64,000 nt of DNA from contig CALRKB020000010.1 in NCBI GenBank assembly GCA_943367755.1, forward strand, positions 55,845-119,844, read 5' to 3'. A program made the translations under genes and the position numbers. The notes under the pieces were generated by a model that saw only the letters and a list, made by a program, of their open reading frames with translations, did not search any database and was not told where the DNA came from. Below are positions 1 through 9,229 of the stretch, in pieces. Positions within the stretch are counted from its first letter, which is position 1. Each line of letters starts with the position of its first letter. This stretch comes from PCC-6802 sp943367755. GTDB lineage: Bacteria; Cyanobacteriota; Cyanobacteriia; Pseudanabaenales; Pseudanabaenaceae.

Positions 1-251
1 CACAGGAGGGTTTGAATGCTTTTGACTCGGTCATCACCAGGTGGGAGTTGCAGAACATGCTGCGTAAATAGTGAAAAGATGAATACGGGCAAAACTAAGT
101 TGCGAACAACTTCTAAGGTGGCAGCTAAAGGTTTGCCGTTTTTTCGCAAGCGCTGGATCGCCTCACCGAGCAGAATCACAGTTAATGGAAATCCCACAAT
201 TAAGGCGATCGCCCAGAGTAATAGATGGCTGGTCAGAATAGGAGCAGTCAT
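1..251 (-). CDS. MscS-type mechanosensitive channel, N-terminal fragment
   Basis: An open minus-strand frame begins at the ATG at 251-249 and runs off the left edge (about 83 codons seen). The visible part begins MTAPILTSHLLLWAIA and has one clear hydrophobic segment (about residues 7-26), a basic patch (QRLRKNGKPLA), then RNLVLPVFIFSLF, which starts a second membrane segment. This pattern resembles the N terminus of cyanobacterial MscS-like small-conductance channels. Its start codon overlaps the stop of the cyclase-like gene in an ATGA junction (251-248), so the cyclase-like gene is upstream and the two are probably translationally coupled. The pore region and beta domain lie outside the window, so the family call rests only on this N-terminal resemblance. 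Confidence 0.55.
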   Translation of the reverse strand, partial: MTAPILTSHLLLWAIALIVGFPLTVILLGEAIQRLRKNGKPLAATLEVVRNLVLPVFIFSLFTQHVLQLPPGDDRVKSIQTLL

Positions 252-2404
252 AACACCTCAGACTTTACAGGTTGTTGAATACTTTTGAGACACCAAGCTT
301 TGGAACTTTTGGAACTAACGTTACCATTGCTTTCGGCAGTTCCCAATGCTCCAGCCAGTAGTTCAAATTCATAAAGATCGGCTAAGCGGTGATAAACCTC
401 TTCCGAGACTAAAATCAACCCAACAGGACAAGCCGACATCAATGCCTGACTGCAATTCACCGTATCTCCCCATACATCATAAATAAACTTACTTCGCCCC
501 ACAATGCCCGCCAACACATTCCCTGAATGAACCCCTGTGCGAATATTTAACTGAAGTCGACGTTCGTGATTAAATCGCCGCACGATAATCAGCATTTCTA
601 AGGCAAAATCGATCGCCCGTTTATCGTGGTCGAGATAGGGGAGCGAAATCCCACAGACAGCCATATAGCGATCGCCAATGGTTTTGATTTTTTCCATGCC
701 ATAACGCTCGGCTGCTTCATCAAAAGCACCGACTAAATCGTTGAGGATGCTGACAACTTCGTAGGCGCTAAGGGATGGGGATAGTTTGGCAAAGCCAGTT
801 AGCTCTGAGAACAAAACCGCCACATTAGAGACTCTTTCCGCAATATTTTTCTCACCCCGTTTCAGCCGTTTCGCGATCGCCGAGGGAAAAACACTGAGTA
901 GCAGTTGTTCGTTTTCGAGATTTTTTTCCTCTATTAGCTCGGTCTGAGCGCGGAGGCTATGCACCATCGCATTAAAGGATTTAGCCAATTCCCCAAACTC
1001 ATCTTGAGAGTTTAATGGGACAATTGTATCCAACTGTCCTTTTTCGACTCTTTGAGCATTTTTAATCAGTTGATTGATCGGCTGCACAAAGAGATAAGCC
1101 AGACCCATTGCCAATAAAGTCACCATCAGCATTAAAACTGTGGCGGAAATCAATAACTGCCGTTCAAACGAGTAAATCGGTTCATAGGCTTCAGCTAGGT
1201 CAATTTCTGCAAGGATCGCCCAATCCAATTCATCAATATGGAGTGGTGCGTAAGAACTTAAAACTGGAATGTTGCGATAATCATTGATAATCTGCGTACC
1301 TTGTTTACCTGACAAGGCTTCCTTCGCTCCTTCTGTTAGAACTTTTTGCTCTAAAATTGAAGTTTCGTATTGCTTAATGCGATTGAGAATTTTTTCACTA
1401 ACACCGAGCGATCGCAGCGTTTGCAAATACTGCTCGGGGCTTTCCACCCAAAATCGCGAAACCGATCGCATTAAATAATCCTGTCCCACTAAATAGGTCT
1501 CACCACTTTTACCCAAACCATCACTTTCCCAGTTGCGATTCCCAGTCATGACATTATTCACTTCATTCACTGGAATTTGGACTGCCAAAACCCCAATAAA
1601 TTCTGACTGATTAAAAATAGGAGCGGCAATAAACGCCGCAGGCGCGCCATAGGAGGGGGCATAAGCTTCAAAGTCAATAATGCGGGCGTAGTCTCTTTGT
1701 TTTTCTTGACGGACTTTGGCCACTAGTCGCGCTAAATTACTCTCGTTATAGGCACCCTGACTCAGATTAGTGGTGAAATCTGTCTCTTTATAAACCGTAT
1801 AGACAACCTTTCCTTCAGGATTAATCAGAAATAGGTCATAATAGCCAAACTTTTCGATAATATCTCGAAAAATAGGGTGGTACTGAGCGTGGACAACACT
1901 ATAGGGACTGCCATCTTTAGGATCGTTGAGGAGATGCTTTTTGCCCACAGGGTTGGGATTAGCGGCAATGTAATGGTACTGGAGATAGCGAGCTGCTATG
2001 TTTTTAGGCTTAAAGAACTCCAGCATCGGACTACCCTGTTCTGCTTTTGCTAGTCGAGGGAGAAATCGATCGCGATAGTATTCTGTTAACTTTTGTTCAA
2101 ATTGATCGGGGATTTTGCTACTGTCAATAAGGCGATAGTCAGCATCAAACTCTTGCATAGCTTTAATAACAGAGGGATTTCCACTTAAAGTTTGAATATG
2201 ATTGCGTAAGATCTTGAAGTAAGATTCAATTTGATATGCTTTAGATGCCCGCACACTGGTTAACTGGTTAAAAGCTCGATTGGTAAGATTAGACTGACCG
2301 CTCTGATAACCAATATAAGCAGTAACTAATATGGAACAACTGCTAACTGCCAGTAACATCGCAATAAGCTTAGATTTAATACTTATATGAGTGAGCGATC
2401 GCAT
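248..2404 (-). CDS. Membrane sensor with HAMP and class III cyclase-like domain
   Basis: 718 residues. A first membrane helix lies near residues 12-32, followed by a large extracytoplasmic Cache-type sensor region (about 33-420), a second helix (about 430-455, LLISATVLMLMVTLLAMGL), a HAMP linker (about 455-505) and a class III adenylate/guanylate cyclase domain (about 545-700). In the cyclase domain the first metal site reads LFSELTGF (Glu where Asp is usual), the second keeps IKTIGDRYM, and the segment expected as VNxASRM reads VNCSQALM, so the transition-state Arg is missing. Such proteins normally make cAMP or cGMP in response to a ligand. This one may be weakly active, or may act as a receptor or regulatory partner. 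It overlaps the downstream MscS-like gene by 4 bases. Confidence 0.8.
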   Translation of the reverse strand: MRSLTHISIKSKLIAMLLAVSSCSILVTAYIGYQSGQSNLTNRAFNQLTSVRASKAYQIESYFKILRNHIQTLSGNPSVIKAMQEFDADYRLIDSSKIPDQFEQKLTEYYRDRFLPRLAKAEQGSPMLEFFKPKNIAARYLQYHYIAANPNPVGKKHLLNDPKDGSPYSVVHAQYHPIFRDIIEKFGYYDLFLINPEGKVVYTVYKETDFTTNLSQGAYNESNLARLVAKVRQEKQRDYARIIDFEAYAPSYGAPAAFIAAPIFNQSEFIGVLAVQIPVNEVNNVMTGNRNWESDGLGKSGETYLVGQDYLMRSVSRFWVESPEQYLQTLRSLGVSEKILNRIKQYETSILEQKVLTEGAKEALSGKQGTQIINDYRNIPVLSSYAPLHIDELDWAILAEIDLAEAYEPIYSFERQLLISATVLMLMVTLLAMGLAYLFVQPINQLIKNAQRVEKGQLDTIVPLNSQDEFGELAKSFNAMVHSLRAQTELIEEKNLENEQLLLSVFPSAIAKRLKRGEKNIAERVSNVAVLFSELTGFAKLSPSLSAYEVVSILNDLVGAFDEAAERYGMEKIKTIGDRYMAVCGISLPYLDHDKRAIDFALEMLIIVRRFNHERRLQLNIRTGVHSGNVLAGIVGRSKFIYDVWGDTVNCSQALMSACPVGLILVSEEVYHRLADLYEFELLAGALGTAESNGNVSSKSSKAWCLKSIQQPVKSEVL

Positions 2405-2704
2405 AGATTAGAGTATAGTCTCGCCCTCACAGGCTAAACCGACTAAAGACCGTCTCGTATCATAGGTTACTATTCTCGCCAAAATTGTATTGATTCAAAC
2501 GAAAATATAATATCGGCGAATTTCCCCACCTGTAGTACTGGAGATGCTTATTTCAATTTAACTCAACTTGAGAGAATTGACCTGCGATCGCTCCGTTATT
2601 TATTCCAATAACCAGGCAAAAAGATCCTTACACTACTCATCTTAAACCTCGTCAAGGTCGCCTGTAACTAAGTATAGCCACACCAAGCGCTCACACGGCA
2701 TGCT
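2405..2704. other. Intergenic region, 300 bp
   Basis: This gap separates the end of the single-receiver gene from the start of the cyclase-like gene, both on the minus strand. It must hold the cyclase gene promoter, but no clear -10/-35 pair or hairpin terminator stood out. A short stretch next to the receiver stop resembles a tRNA D-arm but has no matching T-arm or acceptor stem. No small gene is supported here. Confidence 0.4.
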
Positions 2705-3079
2705 CTACCAACCGAGAGCCTCTGCCACCTGGCTAGCTAAATTGATCGGATCGAAGGGCTTAGCGATCACAGCTACAACTCCCAAACTCGCAAAGCGATT
2801 GCGATCGGCGGTCTGGATTTTCGCTGTGAGAAAAACTACGGGAATATGACTGGTTGAGGGATCGGCCTGTAAATTTTGCAAAGTAGTGGGGCCATCCATA
2901 TCCGGCAGCATGACATCAAGTAAAATTGCATCGGGCTGATCTGCCTTAGCCTTCTCCAGTCCATCTTGACCAGATTCAGAAGTCAGTACTTGCCAACCTC
3001 CCATCATTTCCAGGCTAATCTGAGCCACTTCGCGGATGTCACTTTCATCATCAATAATTAATATACGCTTCGTATCCAC
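2705..3079 (-). CDS. Single-domain response regulator (CheY-like)
   Basis: 124 residues, a stand-alone receiver domain without output domain. The acidic pocket is D10-D11, the phosphoacceptor is D55 (in ILLDVMLPDMDG), the switch residue is T85 and the conserved lysine is K107 (AKPFDP). All canonical residues are present, so it should be phosphorylatable. The gene starts only 13 bases after the stop of the five-PAS histidine kinase, so it is almost certainly in the same operon and is the likely direct phosphoacceptor or phosphate shuttle for that kinase. It probably acts by protein-protein contact, since it has no DNA-binding or enzymatic domain. Confidence 0.9.
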   Translation of the reverse strand: MDTKRILIIDDESDIREVAQISLEMMGGWQVLTSESGQDGLEKAKADQPDAILLDVMLPDMDGPTTLQNLQADPSTSHIPVVFLTAKIQTADRNRFASLGVVAVIAKPFDPINLASQVAEALGW

Positions 3080-3091
3080 TACAGAAAACTC

Positions 3092-5833
3092 CTAACTATT
3101 GGGGGGCAATTCAGTAAGCATAGAACTTGGATCGGGGCTGACATCTTCGCTCCCGCTAATAGGATAGAGTCCAGGCAATGACTGTGATAAAGCCGATAGG
3201 ATTGGCAGACTCAAGAAAAAGGAACTGCCACGGTCTACAACGCTTTCTGCCCAGATCCGGCCACCATGCTGCTGCACGATACTACGGCAAATTGCCAGTC
3301 CCAGTCCTGTCCCGCCTTTTTGTCGGCTGTCAGAAGCATCAACCTGCTGAAACCGCTCGAAGATAGAATCTAACTTGTCAGACGGAATTCCCCTGCCATA
3401 GTCCTTTACAGTCACAAGTAAAGTCTTTTGCTCTTGTTGGGCTGCAATCGTATCCCTAGAACTTGGCGGTAAAAGAGAACGATCTTTGACCACTGCAACA
3501 CTTAATTGAACCTGGCTACCAGGGAAAGAGAACTTGATCGCATTACTGAGTAAGTTAGTAAGAACCTGAATAATGCGATCGCTATCAGCGAATATTTTAA
3601 CAGATATAGTTGATACAGATAGACTAACCTCAGCCTTATCAGCTATGGGTTGTAACTCTTGTACTACCTGATCGATCAAATCAGCAATATCGCAATTTCC
3701 CTGAGATAACTTCACCTTACCTGATTCTAGACTTTCTAGATCGAGAATGTCATTAGTCAGGCGAATCAACCGTCGTGTATTTTTGACGGCAATTTCTAGC
3801 ATCCGCTGCCCCTTCCCAGCTAATTCGCCAAGATTGCCAGTTTGCAATAATCCTAGCGCTCCATGTATAGCAGTTAATGGCGTTCTCAGCTCGTGGCTAA
3901 CAACTGAGATAAATTCGTCTTTCATCCTTTCTACAGCGCGGCGATCGCTGATATCTCTAGCAATCACAGAGCTACCGGTAATATTACCAAAGGCATCCTT
4001 CACCGGCGATATAGTCATCAGTACTTCGATAATTTTGCCATCCTTGCGCAAATGCGGGGTGGTGTAGTAGCCGATGATGTCTTGCGCCGCTCTCGAATCT
4101 GGTCCTGATATGCCAACGATCTCACCACGCGGTACCAGGAGGGTAATAATGTTTTGGCCGACCGCCTCCGCCGCTGTATATCCATAGATAAACTGCGCGC
4201 CCAAGTTCCAACTGGTAATTGTGCCGTTGAGCGTCATGCCAATAATTGCATCATCAGAGAATTTGACAATGGCAGCCAGATCGGCCATCACAGCTTCTGC
4301 CTGCTTCCGTTCGGTGATATCCAATACCATGCCAAACAACTGCGATACTTGTCCTTCGAGATTAAATACCGGATTACCTTTCACCAGCAGATATCGTAAA
4401 GTCCCATCCGATCTTGTAATTTCAGATTCTATTTCAAATGATTTACCATTAGCTACCGCTTGTCTAAATGATGCCGCGATCTTAGTAGCATCTCTCAAGC
4501 CATACCTACTCAGTAATTCTCTATAGCCTGGGATTGGTTGACCTACTTCTAGCCCAAAGATGCGAAATACTTCGTCTGACCAGACTGTATGGCGAGTGGT
4601 GAGGTCAAGTTGCCAGCTACCTAGGTGAGCCAGCCTTTGAGCTTCAGCCAAATTATTTTCACTCCGACGCAGTGCTTCCTCTGCTTGCTTGCGATCGCTA
4701 ATGTCTATGAGTACACCATCAACAATCGCTCCTCCTGCCGCTAGTGGCGAAATACGAGCACTATCTCTCACCCATTTCACTTGACCGGAGGCTGATCTCA
4801 GCCGAAATTCATTGGTAAAGGGCTGCAAAGAGGCAATTGCACGCTGAAGCATTCGATCGCATTGTTCACGATCTTCAGGATGGATGAGGGTGAATAGTTT
4901 TTGCGGATCGGACATCACGATCTCGGGCATGACACCAGTAATTTCATACAGACCAGTACTGATAAACTGCATTTCCATCCTCTGATCGTCATAGATGACT
5001 AGACGATAGATCGAACAGACAATATTATTAGCGATCGAGGCAATTTGCAGCTCTCTTTCCTGTAGAGATTGCTCTACTCGTTTGCGGTCAGTGATGTCAC
5101 GACTGATGCCACGGTAGCCTCTAAATCCACCATCTAAATCGAAAATAGGCACCCCGCTAGTTTCTACGATCACGAGATGGCCATTCTTATGAAAATGTAT
5201 GCTCTCTAGATTGTAGAAAGGTTCGTAGTTATTAAAAATATTTCTAAAAGCCCTAGCCATGAGATGTCCTTCATGATCGGGCATGAGTTCAAAAGGAGTT
5301 TTACCAATAATCTCTTTCGGCTCGTGGCCTAATATACTCATTACCTTAGGACTACAGTATGTATATACGCGATTCTCATTAATTTCCCACACCCAATCAC
5401 TAGAAGTTTGCACCAGGTGTAAAAAGCGCTCTTGACTCTGGTGTAGCAGTTCCGCTCTGGATGATTGGGAATGGCTGCTATCACGGAGGGTAATTAGGTG
5501 CAGGTTGGGCAAATAGTGTACAGCGACAGCATATTCCACCTCGTGCAGACTACCATCAGTACGATGTAGAGGGCAGCAAGCCCTTGTCACTTCCGTCGGA
5601 ACCAGGTTCTGTCCATCTTGCTCTAGACTGCATCTAAGTTCGATAAAATCGGTAAGACTCCGACCAATCAGCTCCAATCTAGTTAGTCCGAAAAGATTGC
5701 AGGTAGCAGCGTTAACCTCTAAACACGTACAATTGTCATCAGTGATAATCATGCCATCTGGGCTACGCTCAAAAATTGCTTGGAGAAGATAACTATTTGG
5801 ATAATTTAACTCTAGTGTCTGATTGGTGGTCAT
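3092..5833 (-). CDS. Five-PAS soluble sensor histidine kinase
   Basis: 913 residues with no membrane segment, so a cytoplasmic sensor. Five PAS/PAC modules can be traced at about 10-130, 135-262, 263-390, 391-515 and 516-632; four of them end in a typical PAC junction (DITDRK, DISDRK, DITERK, DISDRR). The dimerisation/phosphoacceptor domain follows with H-box SVVSHELRTPLTAIHG (about 640), then a HATPase_c domain with N box (LLSNAIKFS), G1 (DYGRGIP) and G2 (GTGLGLAI). It is orthodox, with no C-terminal receiver; the partner regulators are encoded 13 bases downstream and 52 bases upstream. Several PAS domains suggest integration of redox, light or small-ligand signals, but no chromophore-binding motif was identified. 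Confidence 0.9.
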   Translation of the reverse strand: MTTNQTLELNYPNSYLLQAIFERSPDGMIITDDNCTCLEVNAATCNLFGLTRLELIGRSLTDFIELRCSLEQDGQNLVPTEVTRACCPLHRTDGSLHEVEYAVAVHYLPNLHLITLRDSSHSQSSRAELLHQSQERFLHLVQTSSDWVWEINENRVYTYCSPKVMSILGHEPKEIIGKTPFELMPDHEGHLMARAFRNIFNNYEPFYNLESIHFHKNGHLVIVETSGVPIFDLDGGFRGYRGISRDITDRKRVEQSLQERELQIASIANNIVCSIYRLVIYDDQRMEMQFISTGLYEITGVMPEIVMSDPQKLFTLIHPEDREQCDRMLQRAIASLQPFTNEFRLRSASGQVKWVRDSARISPLAAGGAIVDGVLIDISDRKQAEEALRRSENNLAEAQRLAHLGSWQLDLTTRHTVWSDEVFRIFGLEVGQPIPGYRELLSRYGLRDATKIAASFRQAVANGKSFEIESEITRSDGTLRYLLVKGNPVFNLEGQVSQLFGMVLDITERKQAEAVMADLAAIVKFSDDAIIGMTLNGTITSWNLGAQFIYGYTAAEAVGQNIITLLVPRGEIVGISGPDSRAAQDIIGYYTTPHLRKDGKIIEVLMTISPVKDAFGNITGSSVIARDISDRRAVERMKDEFISVVSHELRTPLTAIHGALGLLQTGNLGELAGKGQRMLEIAVKNTRRLIRLTNDILDLESLESGKVKLSQGNCDIADLIDQVVQELQPIADKAEVSLSVSTISVKIFADSDRIIQVLTNLLSNAIKFSFPGSQVQLSVAVVKDRSLLPPSSRDTIAAQQEQKTLLVTVKDYGRGIPSDKLDSIFERFQQVDASDSRQKGGTGLGLAICRSIVQQHGGRIWAESVVDRGSSFFLSLPILSALSQSLPGLYPISGSEDVSPDPSSMLTELPPNS

Positions 5834-5884
5834 GGCCGTTAAATGCTTGTTACACTGTAAGTAGTTAAGAAGTAGTTAAGCTGC

Positions 5885-8647
5885 TCAGGTTCTCAAAGCG
5901 CGACGTAGTCTTTGCAAAAGTACAGAGACTGTCCAGGGTTGAACCACATAGTCAAATGCTCCCAGCTCCAGCGCCTGCTCTGCTTCAGTAGAATTGTCAG
6001 TTAATAGAATCACGCGAATGTGTTGTAATACTTTCTTGCGCCTAAGTCGTTTGAGGAGTTCCAAGTGATTGAGTTCTGACGGTGCTTCTCCTAAGATGAT
6101 TGCCTTGGGCCTAAGGCTAGAGTCACAGAGTCTTTCCACCGCAGTGTCATAATCTGACAACCAGAGAGTATGATATCCTCTGGTACCGAGATCGCGAAGT
6201 ATTTGATATGGCACGATCGCCTCATCTGAGACTAATACAACATCAGCATTAAACTGATGCTCGGGATTGGGAGGTTGCCAGCCAACCGGCAGTACGCGAT
6301 CGCGACCAGTAGATTTTGCCTGTTGTAGCACCACATTTGCAGCCTTATAAAGCGCGTCTAGATCGATGCCATCTATGGGATATTGCGCTATACCAGCACT
6401 AAAGGTGATGTGGAAGTTACATCCCTTCTCATCAGCAAATTCAACTTGACGCAGGGTTTCCAAGATTTCGGCCAATCGCTCTACGCAATCAACTTTATTA
6501 ATGCCATACATACCAACAATAAACTCCCCTCCGCCCCAACATGCCACCACATCTTCGTTGCGAAACTGTTGATATAAGAGCACACCAATTTTATGTAGTA
6601 CTTTATCGCCACAGTCTTTACCATATCTCTCATTGATTTGCTTTAACTTATCTAAGTCCAAAATACCAAGACAGAGGTGCTGGTCGTAGCGCTTGGCCAG
6701 ACCAATCAGGCGCTTGATCTCATCAGATGATTTGCGACGATTTGCTACACCCGTGAGAGGATCTGTTTCCGCTTGCAAGCGCAATCTAGACGTACGTTCC
6801 AAACGATTGAAGATACGCGTTACTAGCATAGATTCAGTCGGAGGTTTGCTAATCCAGTCATCTGCTCCTACCGCAAACAGTTTTTGCAGTGTGGCATCGT
6901 CATTATGGGCGGTCAGAAACACTACTGGCATCAGATTCCAGGATGGGTCGCTGCGAATTATTTGACATAGTTCGATACCGCTAATATCAGGCATTGTGAC
7001 ATCCAGGATGGTTATGTCTGGCATAGTTTCTTCCAGCACAGACCAAAACTGAGATGGATCGTTGAGGGAGATGAGTTCGATCCCATGCGGTTCTAGCAGA
7101 GTATGCAGTAACTTGAGTACTTGTGGATCGTCATCCACGGCTAAAATCTTCACCACCTTACGGCGATCGCTTTGCAGTAACTGAGTTACCGAATCCATCA
7201 CGATCGAGGGCAGGGAAGGCTTTTGCAAGAAAACCCCACCGCTACGTCTGACAACTTCTAAGCGGTCTGAGAAGGAATCACTAGTTGTCAGCACCAAAGT
7301 TGGGATGGGGGATGGAGTGGAAGCAAGTTCGCTCAACAATTGCCAACTATTTTCATCTGTGTTGGGAAAGTTTAGTTCAATGATGGCGCAGGCGGGACAC
7401 TCCCGTGCTATCTGTACCATTGCCGCTCCTGGTGTCAGCGCAATTTCGCAGCGATATCCGCGCGCGATCGCCTCTGAGGACAGGCGATCGGCAAACGTGC
7501 GATCGGCATCCACGATCAACAGCAAAGGTAGTTGCTCGTCTTTAGGTAACTGAGTCGTAGAGGGTAGAGTTGATGGTGAACTAGGCACCGCCGCAGTTTC
7601 CACTACCTGACGCAACTCTAATATGAGAGTTTTGAGTTGAGAGATTTGCTCTTGTGTCAGTGGAGTTGTGGTTTGAAAAAGTGCTTCTATCTGCCTAGCT
7701 AGCTGCGAGCCGTCTTGAAAACCAAACATCCCCAAGGAACCCACTAGTTTGTGAGCTGCTTGCGCCGCCATGCGAGCGAGTTCGTCCGATAAATTCCCAG
7801 TCGACAGCAAAGATGTCGTATGCTCTAGCATGGTGACATGGCCGATGCTGTGAAATTTGGTACTCTGCCAAATCTGAGCTACTTTTGCCATCACTCTTTG
7901 CTCGGCTGGCTCACCTTGCTCTGCTGTTCCAACTGCTCGCGGCGATCGAGGCGCTTTCGCCGACTCGTTAAGCATGGCGGGATTAAGTCGATAGCCTTGA
8001 CCGTAAACAGATTCAATTAAATCTGGAGATGCGTCTACAGCCTTTAACTTGTTGCGCAGACCTTTGATATGGGCCGTGACCGTAACTTCGCCTGGGGCAC
8101 TATCAAGAGGCCATAGTAGGTCTAAAATTCTAGGTCGACTGTATACCTGCTTGGGATGTCGCACAAATAGTTCCAGGATGTCATGCTCTTTACGGGATAG
8201 TTGCAGTGGGCGATCGCGATAATATGCCTCCCCACCAATCGCATCGATGCGAATATCCCCCCATTCCAGTGCTGACACCACCGTATCTTTGCCGCGCCGA
8301 AGCAGCGATCGCACCCTAGCAGCTAATTCCTCTAACTTAAATGGCTTAACCAGATAGTCATCCGCCCCCGCATCTAAACCTAAAACGCGATCGCTAACCG
8401 TATCCCTTGCAGTCATCATCAGCACAGCAACATTATTATGCTGAGCGCGCAAGCGGCGGCAAAAGCTAATACCATCTAACTTCGGTAGCATCACATCCAG
8501 CAGGATCAGATCGTAGCCTATACTTTCAGCTAACTGCCAGCCAGCTTTGCCATCGAGTGCAACATCGATCGTGTACTGTTGCTGAGTTAGGGCAAACTGG
8601 AGTAGGTTGACAGTTGCTTCATCATCCTCTACCAATAGAATTTTCAT
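5885..8647 (-). CDS. Hybrid OmpR-type regulator: REC-wHTH-HPt-REC-REC-GGDEF-REC
   Basis: 920 residues. Domains in order: receiver 1 (1-120, acceptor D51, canonical); OmpR/PhoB winged helix (about 125-225); HPt (about 255-355, motif AAHKLVGSLGMFGF); receiver 2 (about 375-490) with Glu where the acceptor Asp should be (IIELNFP); receiver 3 (about 500-620, canonical, LDVTMPDISG); GGDEF domain (about 625-795) whose signature reads CWGGGEF instead of GGDEF; and a C-terminal receiver-like domain without acceptor (IILGEAPSE). An RxxD motif (RNED) sits five residues before the altered signature, matching a c-di-GMP inhibitory site. It probably binds DNA, takes part in a phosphorelay with the kinase downstream, and may sense rather than make c-di-GMP. 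It is the first gene of the operon. Confidence 0.85.
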   Translation of the reverse strand: MKILLVEDDEATVNLLQFALTQQQYTIDVALDGKAGWQLAESIGYDLILLDVMLPKLDGISFCRRLRAQHNNVAVLMMTARDTVSDRVLGLDAGADDYLVKPFKLEELAARVRSLLRRGKDTVVSALEWGDIRIDAIGGEAYYRDRPLQLSRKEHDILELFVRHPKQVYSRPRILDLLWPLDSAPGEVTVTAHIKGLRNKLKAVDASPDLIESVYGQGYRLNPAMLNESAKAPRSPRAVGTAEQGEPAEQRVMAKVAQIWQSTKFHSIGHVTMLEHTTSLLSTGNLSDELARMAAQAAHKLVGSLGMFGFQDGSQLARQIEALFQTTTPLTQEQISQLKTLILELRQVVETAAVPSSPSTLPSTTQLPKDEQLPLLLIVDADRTFADRLSSEAIARGYRCEIALTPGAAMVQIARECPACAIIELNFPNTDENSWQLLSELASTPSPIPTLVLTTSDSFSDRLEVVRRSGGVFLQKPSLPSIVMDSVTQLLQSDRRKVVKILAVDDDPQVLKLLHTLLEPHGIELISLNDPSQFWSVLEETMPDITILDVTMPDISGIELCQIIRSDPSWNLMPVVFLTAHNDDATLQKLFAVGADDWISKPPTESMLVTRIFNRLERTSRLRLQAETDPLTGVANRRKSSDEIKRLIGLAKRYDQHLCLGILDLDKLKQINERYGKDCGDKVLHKIGVLLYQQFRNEDVVACWGGGEFIVGMYGINKVDCVERLAEILETLRQVEFADEKGCNFHITFSAGIAQYPIDGIDLDALYKAANVVLQQAKSTGRDRVLPVGWQPPNPEHQFNADVVLVSDEAIVPYQILRDLGTRGYHTLWLSDYDTAVERLCDSSLRPKAIILGEAPSELNHLELLKRLRRKKVLQHIRVILLTDNSTEAEQALELGAFDYVVQPWTVSVLLQRLRRALRT

Positions 8648-8891
8648 GTCGCGAACTTGTGGGGGGTAAGCCTAAATTAACTTATTAGATTTTATTTAGG
8701 GAACTCTACAGAGATTACCCTGAAATCAGGATGCGCGATCGCATGGCTTTCTGGTGTCATCCGCAAGAGATATGACTAAATATATAAGTCCTTGTGAAGG
8801 CTAAAATTTAGTTGCAGACACGTCTTCAGTTAGATTCCTTTTTGCAAGGTGACTGCTAAATTTGGCGAGATGCGGATTAGGAGACAAACCC

Positions 8892-9071
8892 ATGTCATCT
8901 CAAAAAATTCAAAAGACTCAAATGCCTGAACCGCACTTTGGCCAATCCTTCGCAATTAGCATAGCGGCGATTGTCGTGCTTACCTTGTTTTTACCACTGC
9001 TTACACCAGCTAGCAAACCATCATCTAATAGTACAAGCATTGCCAATCCTGCCAGGTCAGTCGTTAGGTAA
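8892..9071 (+). CDS. Small single-pass membrane protein, function unknown
   Basis: 59 residues starting MSSQKIQKTQMPEP, with one hydrophobic helix (about residues 19-38, FAISIAAIVVLTLFLPLL) and a Ser/Pro-rich tail. The ATG at 8892 is preceded by AGGAGA at ordinary spacing. A longer reading from TTG at 8862 is possible but has no such site. It lies divergent from the signalling operon and ends before a hairpin region. The size and topology resemble small thylakoid or envelope accessory proteins, but no photosystem, cytochrome b6f or Hli signature (such as ExxNGR) is present. Function is not recognised. Confidence 0.45.
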   Translation: MSSQKIQKTQMPEPHFGQSFAISIAAIVVLTLFLPLLTPASKPSSNSTSIANPARSVVR

Positions 9072-9131
9072 TTTTTACTGGCGATCGATTACGCTGTTTA
9101 CCTGGGCGATCGCATCTACTAATTAGCCATT

Positions 9132-9212
9132 GGCTCATAGCGAAAAAACACCCCTACTCCAACTCAAATTAGTGTGGAAATAGAGGTGTCAAGAAAGTCT
9201 GTGCTATGAGCC
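9132..9212. terminator. Nested inverted repeat between convergent genes
   Basis: Outer arms GGCTCATAGC (9132-9141) and GCTATGAGCC (9203-9212) are perfect complements. An inner pair, ACACCCCTA (9148-9156) and TAGAGGTGT (9181-9189), pairs with one mismatch. An A-run follows the left outer arm on the plus strand, which reads as a T-run near a stem on the minus strand. The element sits between the 3' ends of the small plus-strand gene and minus-strand serA, so a bidirectional terminator is likely; a small mobile repeat is the alternative. Confidence 0.5.
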
Positions 9213-9229
9213 TACAGATTATTTACAAA

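Noticed and set aside
2655..2740. tRNA-like stretch on the minus strand with GGCTC-TCGGTTGGTA-GAGC
   Set aside because: It matches a D-arm, but no paired anticodon stem, T-arm (GGTTCGA) or acceptor stem follows, and part of it codes for the receiver C terminus.
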